Source: an uncultured Gemmatimonadales bacterium (GTDB taxonomy: Bacteria; Gemmatimonadota; Gemmatimonadetes; Longimicrobiales; Gaopeijiaceae). From it: a stretch of DNA of 64,000 nt. Shown here piece after piece: positions 8,625 to 17,250 of the stretch. Both the position numbers and the translations under genes were made by a program. Location of the stretch: NCBI GenBank assembly GCA_937919655.1, contig CALFPJ010000042.1, forward strand, positions 1 through 64,000, given 5' to 3'. A model generated the notes under the pieces. It ran no database searches and was not told the DNA's origin. It saw nothing but the letters and a program-made list of their open reading frames with translations. Position 1 is the stretch's first letter. Each line of letters opens with the position of its first letter.

Positions 8625-10106
8625 TCAGTATCGCAGTGAAATCGCAGCATCCACACGGCTGGCCCTGCGAGCGGGCAGCCAGGCGGCGAGCGTTGCGGTC
8701 GTGAAGAGCAGGCTAGCCGAGAGCCTAATGACGAGCGGGTCTGCCGGTGACACCTGGAACAGGAGGCCTTGCAGCGCGCGGGCCAAAGCGGTCGCCACCG
8801 CGACGCCCACCACGATCCCGATGAGCGTGATGCCGACGCCGCGCCCCAGAATAAGTTTCACGAGAGATTCGGTGAACACCTGTGATATGATCCGCGAACG
8901 GCTGGCGCCAAGCGCTGTCCGCACCGCGAGTTCGCCGGAGCGGGCCGCCGTGCGTGCGAAGATCAGCATGCCGACGTTGGCGCAGGCGACCATCAGGAGG
9001 AAGATCGTGAGGATCTGCGACACGTAGAATTCCGGCAGCGCCTTGATCCCGCCCTTGGGCGCCCCGCCGACGGCGATGTAGGAGAACGGCACTACCTCGG
9101 GCTGCAACCACTCCTGGGCCTGGGGAAACGCGAGTGCCATGCGGCTGCCGACGGTGGTCAGTTCGGCCTGTGCGGCGTCTTCCGCGTCAGGCCCCCGCAG
9201 TCGTCCGAAAACTGTGAGCGGGGCGCCCTCCCTCGGCTCGACAGTGGGGCTGTCACGCAGTGGCAGCCAAAGTTGGTGACGCACGGGGAAGAGGAACCCC
9301 TTCGGCATGACCCCGACGATCGTATGGGGTACGCCTCCGATGCGGACATCGCGTCCGATGATCTTTGGGTCCCCAGCTAGGCGGGACTGCCATAGGTCGT
9401 ATCCAATGATCGCCACGGAGGGCGCACCCCTCACATCATCTGCCGCGGCGAGCGTGCGCCCGAGAAACGGGGCCACGCGAAGGACGTCGAAGGTTGACCC
9501 GGTGACTTCCGCGCCCTGCACGGGTGGGGCCAGCCCGTCATTCGAATCAAGGTTGTATGCAGACGTGCGCACGGCGCCGAGGGACTCGAATGTCGTCAGC
9601 CCATCACGCCACTGAAGAAAGTCGTAGAACGTGGTCGCCGCAGAGGTCCCTCTCGCTTGATTCCAGTACCGCAGGAGCCTGATCTCATTTCCGTCTGGGA
9701 CCGGCAAGGGCGCCTCGGCCGCGTTCGCGAGATGGGTCGGGGTGAGCCCGACCGGGATACCGATCGCCAGTGCGAACATCGTCACGATGGTCAGCCCCGG
9801 ATGCTTCAGGAGCATCCTCAGCCCGAGCTTCAGATCCAACAGGGAGAAGCCCGTCCCGGACCAGCCGCGCGTGGATTCCCGCGCGGTGCCGGATGGCTGG
9901 GTGGAGTACCGTCGTTCCTTGATGCCGGACCAGGTCAGGTCCACGGCGGTGCGCGCCCACAGCCGTAGTAGCCGCGTTCGGCTCCCGCCGCAGGCGGTGT
10001 GGGCGTCTACAAACGCGTCACGCATTCCATCTCCAAAGGCCGCCCTGAATGCCTTTGGGAAAGCTAGGAGGAGGAATTCGAAAAAGGGGTGGTGGTGATC
10101 CTTCAC
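8625..10106 (-). CDS. MacB/FtsX-type ABC permease, single-module ADOP-like
   Basis: This 493-residue membrane protein starts with a cytoplasmic segment typical of the acidobacterial duplicated orphan permeases (ADOP; PKAFRAAFGDGMRDAF). A first membrane helix follows (about 105-125), then a large periplasmic MacB_PCD domain (about 130-355), an FtsX region with helices near 365-390 and 425-450, and a final helix ending in the PARRASRVDAAISLRY tail. Canonical ADOPs are about 800 residues with two such modules; this one has only one. No ATPase gene is adjacent. The gene overlaps padR by 4 bases (GTGA), the usual PadR-permease pairing, so PadR probably controls it. Confidence 0.8.
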   Translation of the reverse strand: MKDHHHPFFEFLLLAFPKAFRAAFGDGMRDAFVDAHTACGGSRTRLLRLWARTAVDLTWSGIKERRYSTQPSGTARESTRGWSGTGFSLLDLKLGLRMLLKHPGLTIVTMFALAIGIPVGLTPTHLANAAEAPLPVPDGNEIRLLRYWNQARGTSAATTFYDFLQWRDGLTTFESLGAVRTSAYNLDSNDGLAPPVQGAEVTGSTFDVLRVAPFLGRTLAAADDVRGAPSVAIIGYDLWQSRLAGDPKIIGRDVRIGGVPHTIVGVMPKGFLFPVRHQLWLPLRDSPTVEPREGAPLTVFGRLRGPDAEDAAQAELTTVGSRMALAFPQAQEWLQPEVVPFSYIAVGGAPKGGIKALPEFYVSQILTIFLLMVACANVGMLIFARTAARSGELAVRTALGASRSRIISQVFTESLVKLILGRGVGITLIGIVVGVAVATALARALQGLLFQVSPADPLVIRLSASLLFTTATLAAWLPARRASRVDAAISLRY

Positions 10107-10471
10107 TTTGAGGGCTCCGGGACGAGTCGGCGATCCCGTGCTAGTTCCAAGGCCTCCCCCAGACGGAGCGCCTCTTGGCGAAGCGCCGCCCGACCCTCTT
10201 CAGTGACTCGGTAGTACCGCCGGGGCCGCCCTCGAGTCTCCGTCGGCGCATCCGCCGGCGGCGCAACCTCGTCGACCAAGGCGTCCGTCATTAGCCGGCT
10301 GAGGATCCGGTAGAGCGATCCGATCTCGGCAGAAACCGCTCCCCGCGAATCCCTTTCGACCGCCTTCATGATCGCGTAGCCGTGGAGGTCTTCCTCAACG
10401 AGCGCCATGAGAACGTGCCAGTCGGTGGCGCTTAGGGGCGAGGCATGCGGCTTGTGGGTTGCAGTGCTCAA
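10103..10471 (-). CDS. PadR-family transcriptional regulator
   Basis: PadR proteins are winged-helix repressors that respond to small molecules or envelope stress. The core is visible: DWHVLMALVEEDLHGYAIM, then the recognition region VSAEIGSLYRILSRLMTDALV, then the wing GRPRRYYRVTEEGRAAL. I prefer the TTG at 10469-10471 as start: it has GGAG six bases upstream (complement of 10478-10481) and gives 122 residues, normal for the family. An ATG at 10519 would add 16 residues whose DNA is an AT-rich palindrome (10499-10512) better explained as the operator. The stop overlaps the permease start by 4 bases. Confidence 0.85.
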   Translation of the reverse strand: MSTATHKPHASPLSATDWHVLMALVEEDLHGYAIMKAVERDSRGAVSAEIGSLYRILSRLMTDALVDEVAPPADAPTETRGRPRRYYRVTEEGRAALRQEALRLGEALELARDRRLVPEPSK

Positions 10472-10498
10472 ATCAATCTCCGCCAGATTACCCGTTTC

Positions 10499-10512
10499 GT
10501 ACATATATGTAC
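10499..10512. promoter_or_regulatory. Palindromic operator candidate upstream of padR
   Basis: GTACATATATGTAC is a perfect 14-base palindrome in otherwise GC-rich DNA. It is followed by a related half-site, ATACATATATAT, at about 10514-10525. PadR repressors commonly bind ATGT/ACAT-type inverted repeats, and this site contains ACAT and ATGT arms. It lies 28 bases upstream of the preferred TTG start, fitting autoregulation. Confidence 0.55.
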
Positions 10513-10651
10513 CATACATATATATTACGGAACTGACAACTGGGAGATCCAGAGGTGGTGATGCGGCCTGACGGGCCTGCCCTCTACCCCGTATGCGGAT
10601 AGGGCATCAGACCAGAATTTGTCGAGATAACGCCCGCCTTCGGGCACCGCT

Positions 10652-11755
10652 TTAGCGCCCACCCACCGCCAGCATCTCGAACGGATCCTCGACCTGCCCG
10701 GCCCCGCGCTTCAGTTCCTCAAGCACCGCCGACAGATCATTTTCCCTGGCCTCGAGAAGCGCGGCGAAGTCGGGCAGACGATGGTAGTACCGCACGCGAG
10801 CCAATAACGTGGCGTTATTCAGCGGCGTGTTGCGGAAACTCCCAAACGTGACGGACTCGAACTCGGGGGCGAAGTCCGAATCGAAGCGGGAGAGGGAAGC
10901 CGTAAAGACCGCTTCGCGGCGGTCCACTTTCTGCTCGTAGCTGAGCGCTGTGTCTCCATAGATGGCTGCGAGGTCGTCCATCATGGAATCCACGAAGACG
11001 CTGAAACGTTGATAGTCCCGCCAACGTGCTTGGGCACGAAGGCACTTCACCGTGTCGAGCCCGCCGCCGTCACGCGTGCAGAAGAAGCGGGCCGCGCCAG
11101 CGCGGCCGACGAAGGTCGCGAAGCTCTCGTTGAATCCGACGTGCCCAGGGACGAAAAGATGCTGATGCGAGAGCTCGTGCAGCACCGTCTCCACGACTTC
11201 GACATCGTCCGCGCGCAGCACAGTCGAAAGAATCGGATCGTTGAACCAGCCCAAAGTGCTGAACGCCGCCGTGGGCCGGAGGTAGGTGTCGTAGCCTTCC
11301 TCTTCGAGGTCCGCCTGTGCGCCTTGGGCCTCGGCCAGCGAGAAGTACCCCTTGTACGGCATGCGTCCAACAATGGGAAACCACCAGGTCTTGGGCACGA
11401 GCCGGTCCTTATGAGCAGCGGACACGACCATGGCCAGGGTGTCGCGATCGAGTTTGGTGTACATCGTGTAGGAGTCGCCCACGTCGATGCCCAGTTCGTC
11501 CGCGGCGAACCGCCGCGCCTCCAGCACGAAGCCCAGTTTGCCACGGGTCTCGGGGTCTGTCGCAGGATCGGCGAGCACTGCGGGGATGTCCTGACGGGCC
11601 CGCAGGATCTTCATCTCGGCGTAGCCCGCCTTGAGCACGTAGATGGGCGAGCAGGCCCAAGCAGTCCCGGCGAGCAGCACCGCGACGGCGCCCAACGTGA
11701 CACGCACGAGTCGACGGCGGGGCGGGGCGGGGGGTGAGGAGATCGGTGTGCTCAC
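10652..11755 (-). CDS. Predicted aminopeptidase lipoprotein (COG4324/PF10023)
   Basis: This 367-residue putative zinc peptidase is anchored in the envelope. An N-terminal membrane segment (about 18-33) ends in a possible lipobox with Cys35. The family signature YVLKAGYAEMKIL follows directly. The zinc motif HELSH is at 193-197 and the downstream Glu lies in NESFA (209-213), a gluzincin-type arrangement. Family members are annotated as predicted aminopeptidases; substrates are unknown. It stands alone on the minus strand. Confidence 0.8.
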   Translation of the reverse strand: MSTPISSPPAPPRRRLVRVTLGAVAVLLAGTAWACSPIYVLKAGYAEMKILRARQDIPAVLADPATDPETRGKLGFVLEARRFAADELGIDVGDSYTMYTKLDRDTLAMVVSAAHKDRLVPKTWWFPIVGRMPYKGYFSLAEAQGAQADLEEEGYDTYLRPTAAFSTLGWFNDPILSTVLRADDVEVVETVLHELSHQHLFVPGHVGFNESFATFVGRAGAARFFCTRDGGGLDTVKCLRAQARWRDYQRFSVFVDSMMDDLAAIYGDTALSYEQKVDRREAVFTASLSRFDSDFAPEFESVTFGSFRNTPLNNATLLARVRYYHRLPDFAALLEARENDLSAVLEELKRGAGQVEDPFEMLAVGGR

Positions 11756-11806
11756 AGTGATGGGGTACCGGGACCGGGGCGCACAGGTTTCAACGCGGGC
11801 CGCAAC

Positions 11807-12004
11807 CTAAGGCTCTTCCGCGTAGCTGCGCTTGTCAGGATCTACAGCGACTCGGATCTCGATCAGGTCGACTTGCGGTGCGATCTCGTCGGGAATCTCG
11901 TGGGCCGCGGCCAGTAGCGCCGCCTTCGCGTCGAGCACGTCGACGTTGAAGGTGTGGTACCTCTGGGCGCGTCCGCCGTAGCGGGCAGTGACTTGAAAGT
12001 TCAT
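11807..12004 (-). CDS. Small conserved-looking hypothetical protein
   Basis: This 65-residue protein has a mixed alpha/beta pattern (FQVTARYGGRAQRYHTF...VDLIEIRVAVDP), no signal peptide and no cysteines. It resembles short cytoplasmic proteins of unknown function. Codon use matches its neighbours. It lies between the COG4324 gene and the divergent waaA. A second frame (11835-12029) overlaps it and looks like a shadow. Confidence 0.55.
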   Translation of the reverse strand: MNFQVTARYGGRAQRYHTFNVDVLDAKAALLAAAHEIPDEIAPQVDLIEIRVAVDPDKRSYAEEP

Positions 12005-12047
12005 GGAGTAATCTACCCGGCACCCCCATCGCTATCTATCCTCTGAC

Positions 12048-13391
12048 ATGAGCACCTCCCGATTCTTGTATTACCTGGTTGTCAGCGCGCTGCGTGGCGT
12101 TGCGCCCGTGCTAGGCTCGGGGTCGTCGAAATTGGCGCGTGGCTTCCGCGGTCGCCGCGTGGCTCATGTCACCCTTGAGGAGTGGGGCTTGGAGCGTCGA
12201 GACCCCATCCGCCCTACCGTTTGGGTTCACGCCCCTTCGGTCGGAGAGGGTTACCAAGCACGCTCGGTGATTGAGGCGTTGAAGTCCCTGCGGCCCGACG
12301 TGCAGGTGGTCTTTACGCACTTTTCGCCTTCTGCGGTCGACCTGGCAGCGACGATGCCCGTTGACGTCTCCGCGTATCTGCCGTGGGATCTGCGCCCGAC
12401 CACTGGGCCGGTTTTGGACGCGATCGCTCCCGACCTGCTGGTCTTCACGAAGACCGAGGTATGGCCGGTCCTCGCGGAAGAGGCCGCCCGGAGATCGATC
12501 CCAGTGTGTCTGATTGCCGCGACGGTGCCGGAGAGATCCGGCCGGTTAAGGGGCCCCGCACGGTCCTTCTTGCGGGCGACCTGGTCTTCACTGGCCTCAG
12601 CATGTGCGGTGGGCGAGGCAGATGCGGTGAGACTGCGCTCCCTCGGCGTGCCGGAAGGGCGGGTCCTTGTGACCGGCGACCCCGGTATCGACTCTGCGGC
12701 CCAACGAGCCCAAGCGGCTGCCGCCGCGGCCGACTTTCTAGCCCCGTTCCATGCCGTACCGCGGCCAACGTTGGTCGCCGGCTCCACCTGGCCCTCTGAT
12801 GACGAAGTGCTGCTGCCGGCACTTCGCGCGATCGCGGAGGAGCGACCGGATGTGCGCATCATCATTGCGCCTCACGAACCGACGTCGGCGCACGTCGCTG
12901 CACTCGTCGGCCGCTTTGAGGCGGCGGGCCGCACTGCGCGGACGCTCACGCAGGTTGAGGCCCGCGGCGCTGAAGGAGTCGATGTGGTGGTCGTCGACCG
13001 GGTCGGCGTTCTGGCCCACCTCTACTCGGTTGCGACCTTCGCGTACGTCGGCGGAGGCTTCCACACCTTGGGGCTTCATTCGGTTCTTGAGCCAGCCGCA
13101 GTGGCTGTACCGGTCATGTTTGGCCCCGACCACCAAAATGCACCTGCCGCTGCTGGCCTAATGGAATGCGGGGGTGGCTACACCGTGCGTGACGCGGAGG
13201 AGGTGGCACAAAGGGTGCTCATGTGGGCGGCCACCGAGGACGACCGCGTCTACGCCAGCGCACGCGCCTTGAGCTATATTGACGCCCACCGAGGGGCGGC
13301 GGAGCGCACCGCCCACACCCTTTTCGACATCATGACTTCGAGACTTGAATGGACGAAACAGCCGTTCCCGAAATTTCCCCCACGGAGCTAA
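12048..13391 (+). CDS. waaA: 3-deoxy-D-manno-octulosonic acid (Kdo) transferase
   Basis: WaaA (KdtA) adds Kdo from CMP-Kdo to lipid A precursors at the inner membrane during LPS assembly. The 447-residue protein has the N-terminal hydrophobic anchor (RFLYYLVVSALRGVAPVL), the GT-B N-terminal domain with HAPSVGE, KTEVWPVL and CLIAATVPERS, and the C-terminal GT-B domain with VAGSTWPSDDEVLLPAL, IIIAPHEP, YVGGGFHTLGLHSVLEPAA and FGPDHQNA. Its presence shows that the organism makes a Kdo-containing LPS. The 3' end overlaps the rhodanese gene by 43 bases. Confidence 0.93.
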   Translation: MSTSRFLYYLVVSALRGVAPVLGSGSSKLARGFRGRRVAHVTLEEWGLERRDPIRPTVWVHAPSVGEGYQARSVIEALKSLRPDVQVVFTHFSPSAVDLAATMPVDVSAYLPWDLRPTTGPVLDAIAPDLLVFTKTEVWPVLAEEAARRSIPVCLIAATVPERSGRLRGPARSFLRATWSSLASACAVGEADAVRLRSLGVPEGRVLVTGDPGIDSAAQRAQAAAAAADFLAPFHAVPRPTLVAGSTWPSDDEVLLPALRAIAEERPDVRIIIAPHEPTSAHVAALVGRFEAAGRTARTLTQVEARGAEGVDVVVVDRVGVLAHLYSVATFAYVGGGFHTLGLHSVLEPAAVAVPVMFGPDHQNAPAAAGLMECGGGYTVRDAEEVAQRVLMWAATEDDRVYASARALSYIDAHRGAAERTAHTLFDIMTSRLEWTKQPFPKFPPRS

Positions 13392-13687
13392 AGGCGCGGT
13401 TGGACGCCGGTGATGTGCCTCTGCTGGTCGACGTCCGCGAGCCTTTCGAACAGTCGATCGCGGATCTTCCTGAGCACGGGCAGGTGAGGATCCCGACGGG
13501 CGACTTCATGCAGCGCATGGGTGAGGTCGACGCTGCGCGCGAGATCGTCGTCTACTGCCGCAGCGGTCAGCGCAGTGAATGGGCGGCCAGTCTGCTCAAG
13601 CAGAAGGGTGCGACGCGAGTGCTCAATCTTCGTGGAGGGGTTCTTGGCTGGAGAGCCGAGGTCGACCCGTCGCTTCGGGCGTATTGA
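13349..13687 (+). CDS. Single-domain rhodanese-like sulfurtransferase
   Basis: This 112-residue cytoplasmic rhodanese domain has the catalytic Cys70 in the loop YCRSGQRS. Conserved flanking blocks are LLVDVREPFEQ, IPTGDFMQR and VLNLRGGVLGW. Such proteins carry persulfide sulfur; the acceptor here is unknown. The start lies inside the end of waaA (43-base overlap), so the two are translated from one mRNA. Confidence 0.88.
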   Translation: MDETAVPEISPTELKARLDAGDVPLLVDVREPFEQSIADLPEHGQVRIPTGDFMQRMGEVDAAREIVVYCRSGQRSEWAASLLKQKGATRVLNLRGGVLGWRAEVDPSLRAY

Positions 13688-13712
13688 TGGACGTCCTGTC
13701 TCCCCGGTGCCT

Positions 13713-15275
13713 GTGATCAGATTCGCTTGGGTTGCGCTTGTCTCGACCCTCTTCTCGGCATGTGAGGCAGGGCCCTCGGCTTTCGATCGGTCCGTTGAAG
13801 GCGCGGATTCGCCTCCGGTTGCCGTGGACTCTGCTGTGGTTAGCTCTGCTGGGACGGAGGCTGCCGGGGCGTCCGCGGCCGTTTCTGGTCCTGCCGCCGC
13901 CGGAGGGCCCTCGACGGAGGGGGTAGGCGCGGAAGGCACCCCGGCGTCTGGTGGTTCTACCGCCGCTGTCACTGGTCCCGTCCCGGAGACGGCCTCGGAG
14001 ACCACCGTGCGCGCCGAAGTTGCAGGCGGCCCTGAAGTTCGGGAAGTCCGCCAGGCAGGGACTCGGGTCGGAAGCACGGCGGGTCGTTCCGCGCGTGCCG
14101 ATGGTAGCGCCCGTTTTCCTCGCCCTGAGGCGATTCGTGGCCTGTATTTGAACGCCTGGGCGTCCGGATCTCGAAACCGCACCACGTCGCTCATCGAGCT
14201 TGCCGGCCGCACGGAGATCAATTCCTTCGTGATCGACATCAAAGATGCGACCGGTTTTATCAGCCACCCGACGGAGCTTCCGATGGCGCGTGAGGTCGGG
14301 GCCGACGGGGAAGTTCGCATCCGCGATCTGCCAGGCCTTTTGGCTCGCCTTGAGGAAGCTGGGATCTATCCGATCGCCCGCATCGTGGTCATCAAAGACC
14401 CGCTTCTCGCCGGGGCCCGCCCAGACCTCGCGATTCAGGATACCGCGGGCGGCGTGTGGGTAGACAGCAAGGGCTTCGTGTGGCTCAACCCCTACAACAA
14501 GGGTGTGTGGGACTACCACGTCGACCTTGCTCGTGAAGTGGCTGAGATGGGCTTTCCAGAGATCCAGTGGGACTACGTTCGTTTTCCTGACGTTCCAGCG
14601 TCAGATCACGCACGGGCACGGTATCCTGGCTCAAACGGTCGAGTGATGGCGGACGCGATCCGCGACTTCCTCAAGTACAGTCAGGCCGAACTGGCGGAGA
14701 TTGGTGTCTCCGTGACCGCAGACGTGTTTGGTGTGACGACCTCCGCTCGTCGTGACGTCGGCATCGGACAGGTTTGGGAGTCGTTCATCGACGTCGTAGA
14801 TGCCGCGCTGCCGATGGTCTACCCGAGCCATTACTGGAAGGGAAGCTTCGGCATTGCCACGCCCAACGCCTATCCGTACGAGATCGTGAAGGGGGCGCTG
14901 CGAGATGCCGTGCGCAGGTCGGAGGTTGTTGACGGCGCCGGTTCGACCCGGCCGTGGCTCCAGGACTTTACGCTTGGGAAGCCCCGTTACGAGGCCCCTG
15001 AGGTTCGCGCGCAAATCCAGGCAGCCTATGACGTCGGCATCAACGAGTGGATCCTGTGGAATCCGGGAAGCAGCTATACGGAAGAGGCGCTAGAACCGGT
15101 GGGGGGCTTCGTTACAGAGCCGCTGATGCGGGTGGCGGGTCAGATCGTGCCAGTTTCGCGGCGGTGGGCACTTCTCGACACGGCGACGGCTAGGGCGCCG
15201 GAGCAGGCTGGCGCGGGTGCGGACACGTCCGCCGGGCGCACGGCGGCGATCGATACGATCGGGGTCGGGCGTTAA
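13713..15275 (+). CDS. Lipoprotein with DUF4015 glycoside-hydrolase-like domain
   Basis: The GTG at 13713 gives a 520-residue protein starting with a lipoprotein signal (VIRFAWVALVSTLFSAC, Cys17). A low-complexity Ala/Ser/Thr/Glu linker (about 20-140) follows, then a TIM-barrel-like DUF4015 (COG1306) domain from RGLYLNAWASG to about residue 470. Its conserved blocks include FVIDIKDATGFISHPTELPMA, QWDYVRFPD, VTADVFG and PMVYPSHYW. The family is predicted to hydrolyse glycans outside the cytoplasm; the acid residues in DIKD, QWDYVRFPD and TADVFG are plausible active-site positions. An upstream open frame back to 13521 overlaps the rhodanese gene and looks spurious. Confidence 0.8.
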   Translation: MIRFAWVALVSTLFSACEAGPSAFDRSVEGADSPPVAVDSAVVSSAGTEAAGASAAVSGPAAAGGPSTEGVGAEGTPASGGSTAAVTGPVPETASETTVRAEVAGGPEVREVRQAGTRVGSTAGRSARADGSARFPRPEAIRGLYLNAWASGSRNRTTSLIELAGRTEINSFVIDIKDATGFISHPTELPMAREVGADGEVRIRDLPGLLARLEEAGIYPIARIVVIKDPLLAGARPDLAIQDTAGGVWVDSKGFVWLNPYNKGVWDYHVDLAREVAEMGFPEIQWDYVRFPDVPASDHARARYPGSNGRVMADAIRDFLKYSQAELAEIGVSVTADVFGVTTSARRDVGIGQVWESFIDVVDAALPMVYPSHYWKGSFGIATPNAYPYEIVKGALRDAVRRSEVVDGAGSTRPWLQDFTLGKPRYEAPEVRAQIQAAYDVGINEWILWNPGSSYTEEALEPVGGFVTEPLMRVAGQIVPVSRRWALLDTATARAPEQAGAGADTSAGRTAAIDTIGVGR

Positions 15276-15281
15276 CGCCCG
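15266..15281. terminator. Perfect palindrome holding both convergent stop codons
   Basis: CGGGCGTTAACGCCCG is a 16-base perfect palindrome. The DUF4015 gene ends with TAA at 15273-15275, and the facing ABC gene ends with the complementary TAA at 15272-15274, so the stops overlap in the central TTAA. The hairpin could act as a bidirectional terminator, but no T tract follows on either side. Confidence 0.45.
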
Positions 15282-17077
15282 GAGGCCGCCGCGAACTGCA
15301 ATTGATGCAGTTTTGCGTACAGTCCGTCGGAGGCCAGCAACTCCTCGTGCGTCCCCTGTTCGTGCAACAATCCGTGGTGCAAGACGATGATGCGGTCCGC
15401 GTTCTGAACCGTCGACAATCGATGCGCGATCACCAGCGACGTACGGTCCTTGAGTAACTCATCTGTGGCTGCCTCGATCTGAGCCTCGATTTCCGAATCG
15501 ACCGAACTCGTGGCCTCATCGAGCACCAAGATCGCTGGGTCGAACGCGAGAGCGCGGGCGAAGCTGACCAATTGGCGCTCGCCCACAGAGAGGGTGCTGC
15601 CGCGCTCCCCGAGTGCCTGGCCGTAGCCTCCTTCCAATCGCTCGATGAACTGAGACGCACCCACGCGTTCGGCAGCCTCACGTATTCTGGAGTCGTCGAT
15701 CTCGGGAGATCCGAGGCGGATGTTGTACTGGACGTCCTGGCTGAACAGAAAGACGTCCTGGAGCACGAGCCCGATCCGCCCGCGGAGGTCATCCAGTCGG
15801 AGTTGCTTGATCGGCACGCCATCGAGCAGAATCTCGCCCTCGCCCACATCATAGAAGCGCATGAGCAGGTTGATGATGGTCGTCTTGCCCGCTCCGGTGT
15901 GGCCGACGATCGCGATCTTCTCGCCCGGTTGAACTACGAAGCTGACCCCCCTGAGAACCCAGTCCGGCTCGCCTTCCGCGGTCACCCCGTATGCGAAACG
16001 TACCTTGCGGAACTCGATGCGGCCTTCAGTCCTTGCCGGTAGCTCAATGGGTGAGTCACGGTCGGCGATCGCGAGGTCTTCATCGAGAAGTTTGAAGACC
16101 CGCTCTGAGGAAGCCATCGCACCCTGAAGGAGGTCGTACTTCTCAGAGAGGTCCTGGATGGGCCTGAAAAAGCGCTGTGCGTACTGAAGGAACGCCGTCA
16201 TGACCCCAACGGTGATTACGCCGTCCAGGCTCTTCAGTCCGCCGTACCAAATGATCAACGCCAGCGCGAGGGACGTGAAGAATTGGATGACCGGAAAGAA
16301 GAGCGCGTAGTACGTGATGGACCTGAGATGTGCTTCGAGGTAGTCCTCATTGAGCGCCTGGTGCTTTTGTGCCTCAGCCTCTTCTCGGTTGAAGAGTTGG
16401 ACCACGCGCACGCCGGTAATGCGTTCGTGTAGAAAAGAGTTCATGCGCGCGACCCGCACGCGGACGTCCCGATATGCTGTGCGAATTCGTGCGCGAAACA
16501 GAAATGCCGCGAAGAAGACGAGGGGCAAGACACTGAAGGACACGAGCGCGAGCTGCCAGTTCATGCGCAGCATGGCCGCGACGATGAACACGAGCGTAAA
16601 AACGTCGCCGAAAACCGTCACCAAGCCCGAGCTGAACAGCGAGTTGAGCGTCTCGACGTCGTTGGTGATACGAGTCATGAGGCGGCCGACCGGGTTCTTA
16701 TCGTAGTACCGGAGGTCTACCCGCTGCAGCTTCTCGAAGATCTCCGAGCGCAAGTCGTACATGACCGACTGGCCGAGCCAAGTGGTGATCACCTCCTGAG
16801 CGTACTGGAGCACAACCCCGATCACCACGGAGGCCATGAATCCCGCCGCGAGTAGCGCGAGGTAGCGTCCGTCATCTTGGGGAATCGCTTCGTCGATGAT
16901 CAACTGCGTCAGCCACGGGCCCACGATGGCCATGGCCGACGCGAGCATCAGTACGAAGATCGTGAGCGCCACCTGCCACCGGTACGGCCTCAGATACCGT
17001 ATGAGGCGCCTCATCAAGCGGGCGTCGTACGCCTTTCCGAGCGCTTCCTCTTCGGGGTGGGGACCGACTACTGCCAT
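15272..17077 (-). CDS. ABC exporter, fused transmembrane and ATPase domains (multidrug/lipid type)
   Basis: This 601-residue half-transporter has six predicted helices in residues ~30-330, then an ATPase domain. Walker A is GHTGAGKTT, the Q-loop is VLQDVFLFSQD, Walker B is ILVLDEATSSVD and the His switch is IAHRLST. The signature motif reads LSVGERQ instead of LSGGQ, a known variant in this subfamily. It would export a lipid or amphipathic compound as a dimer. It is not close in sequence to the exporter at 6.4 kb. It is convergent with the DUF4015 gene. Confidence 0.9.
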   Translation of the reverse strand: MAVVGPHPEEEALGKAYDARLMRRLIRYLRPYRWQVALTIFVLMLASAMAIVGPWLTQLIIDEAIPQDDGRYLALLAAGFMASVVIGVVLQYAQEVITTWLGQSVMYDLRSEIFEKLQRVDLRYYDKNPVGRLMTRITNDVETLNSLFSSGLVTVFGDVFTLVFIVAAMLRMNWQLALVSFSVLPLVFFAAFLFRARIRTAYRDVRVRVARMNSFLHERITGVRVVQLFNREEAEAQKHQALNEDYLEAHLRSITYYALFFPVIQFFTSLALALIIWYGGLKSLDGVITVGVMTAFLQYAQRFFRPIQDLSEKYDLLQGAMASSERVFKLLDEDLAIADRDSPIELPARTEGRIEFRKVRFAYGVTAEGEPDWVLRGVSFVVQPGEKIAIVGHTGAGKTTIINLLMRFYDVGEGEILLDGVPIKQLRLDDLRGRIGLVLQDVFLFSQDVQYNIRLGSPEIDDSRIREAAERVGASQFIERLEGGYGQALGERGSTLSVGERQLVSFARALAFDPAILVLDEATSSVDSEIEAQIEAATDELLKDRTSLVIAHRLSTVQNADRIIVLHHGLLHEQGTHEELLASDGLYAKLHQLQFAAASGR

Positions 17078-17250
17078 GGCCGCGAGCTAGGGATTGGAGA
17101 AGGGGCGCCATCGGTACCCCGGAATTCGGGGCGAGGGTTCCGGAGGGAAGGCGCCCTTGCAGACGATGGATCCCGTGGAGGCGCTGCGGTCGGACTAGAG
17201 GGGTTGCGCAGGACTTGGTTCAGTAGCCCGTGTACACACTATTGATCGGG

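Noticed and set aside
11009-11737. 242-codon plus-strand ORF
   Set aside because: Antisense to the COG4324 peptidase, which has clear HELSH and NESFA motifs.
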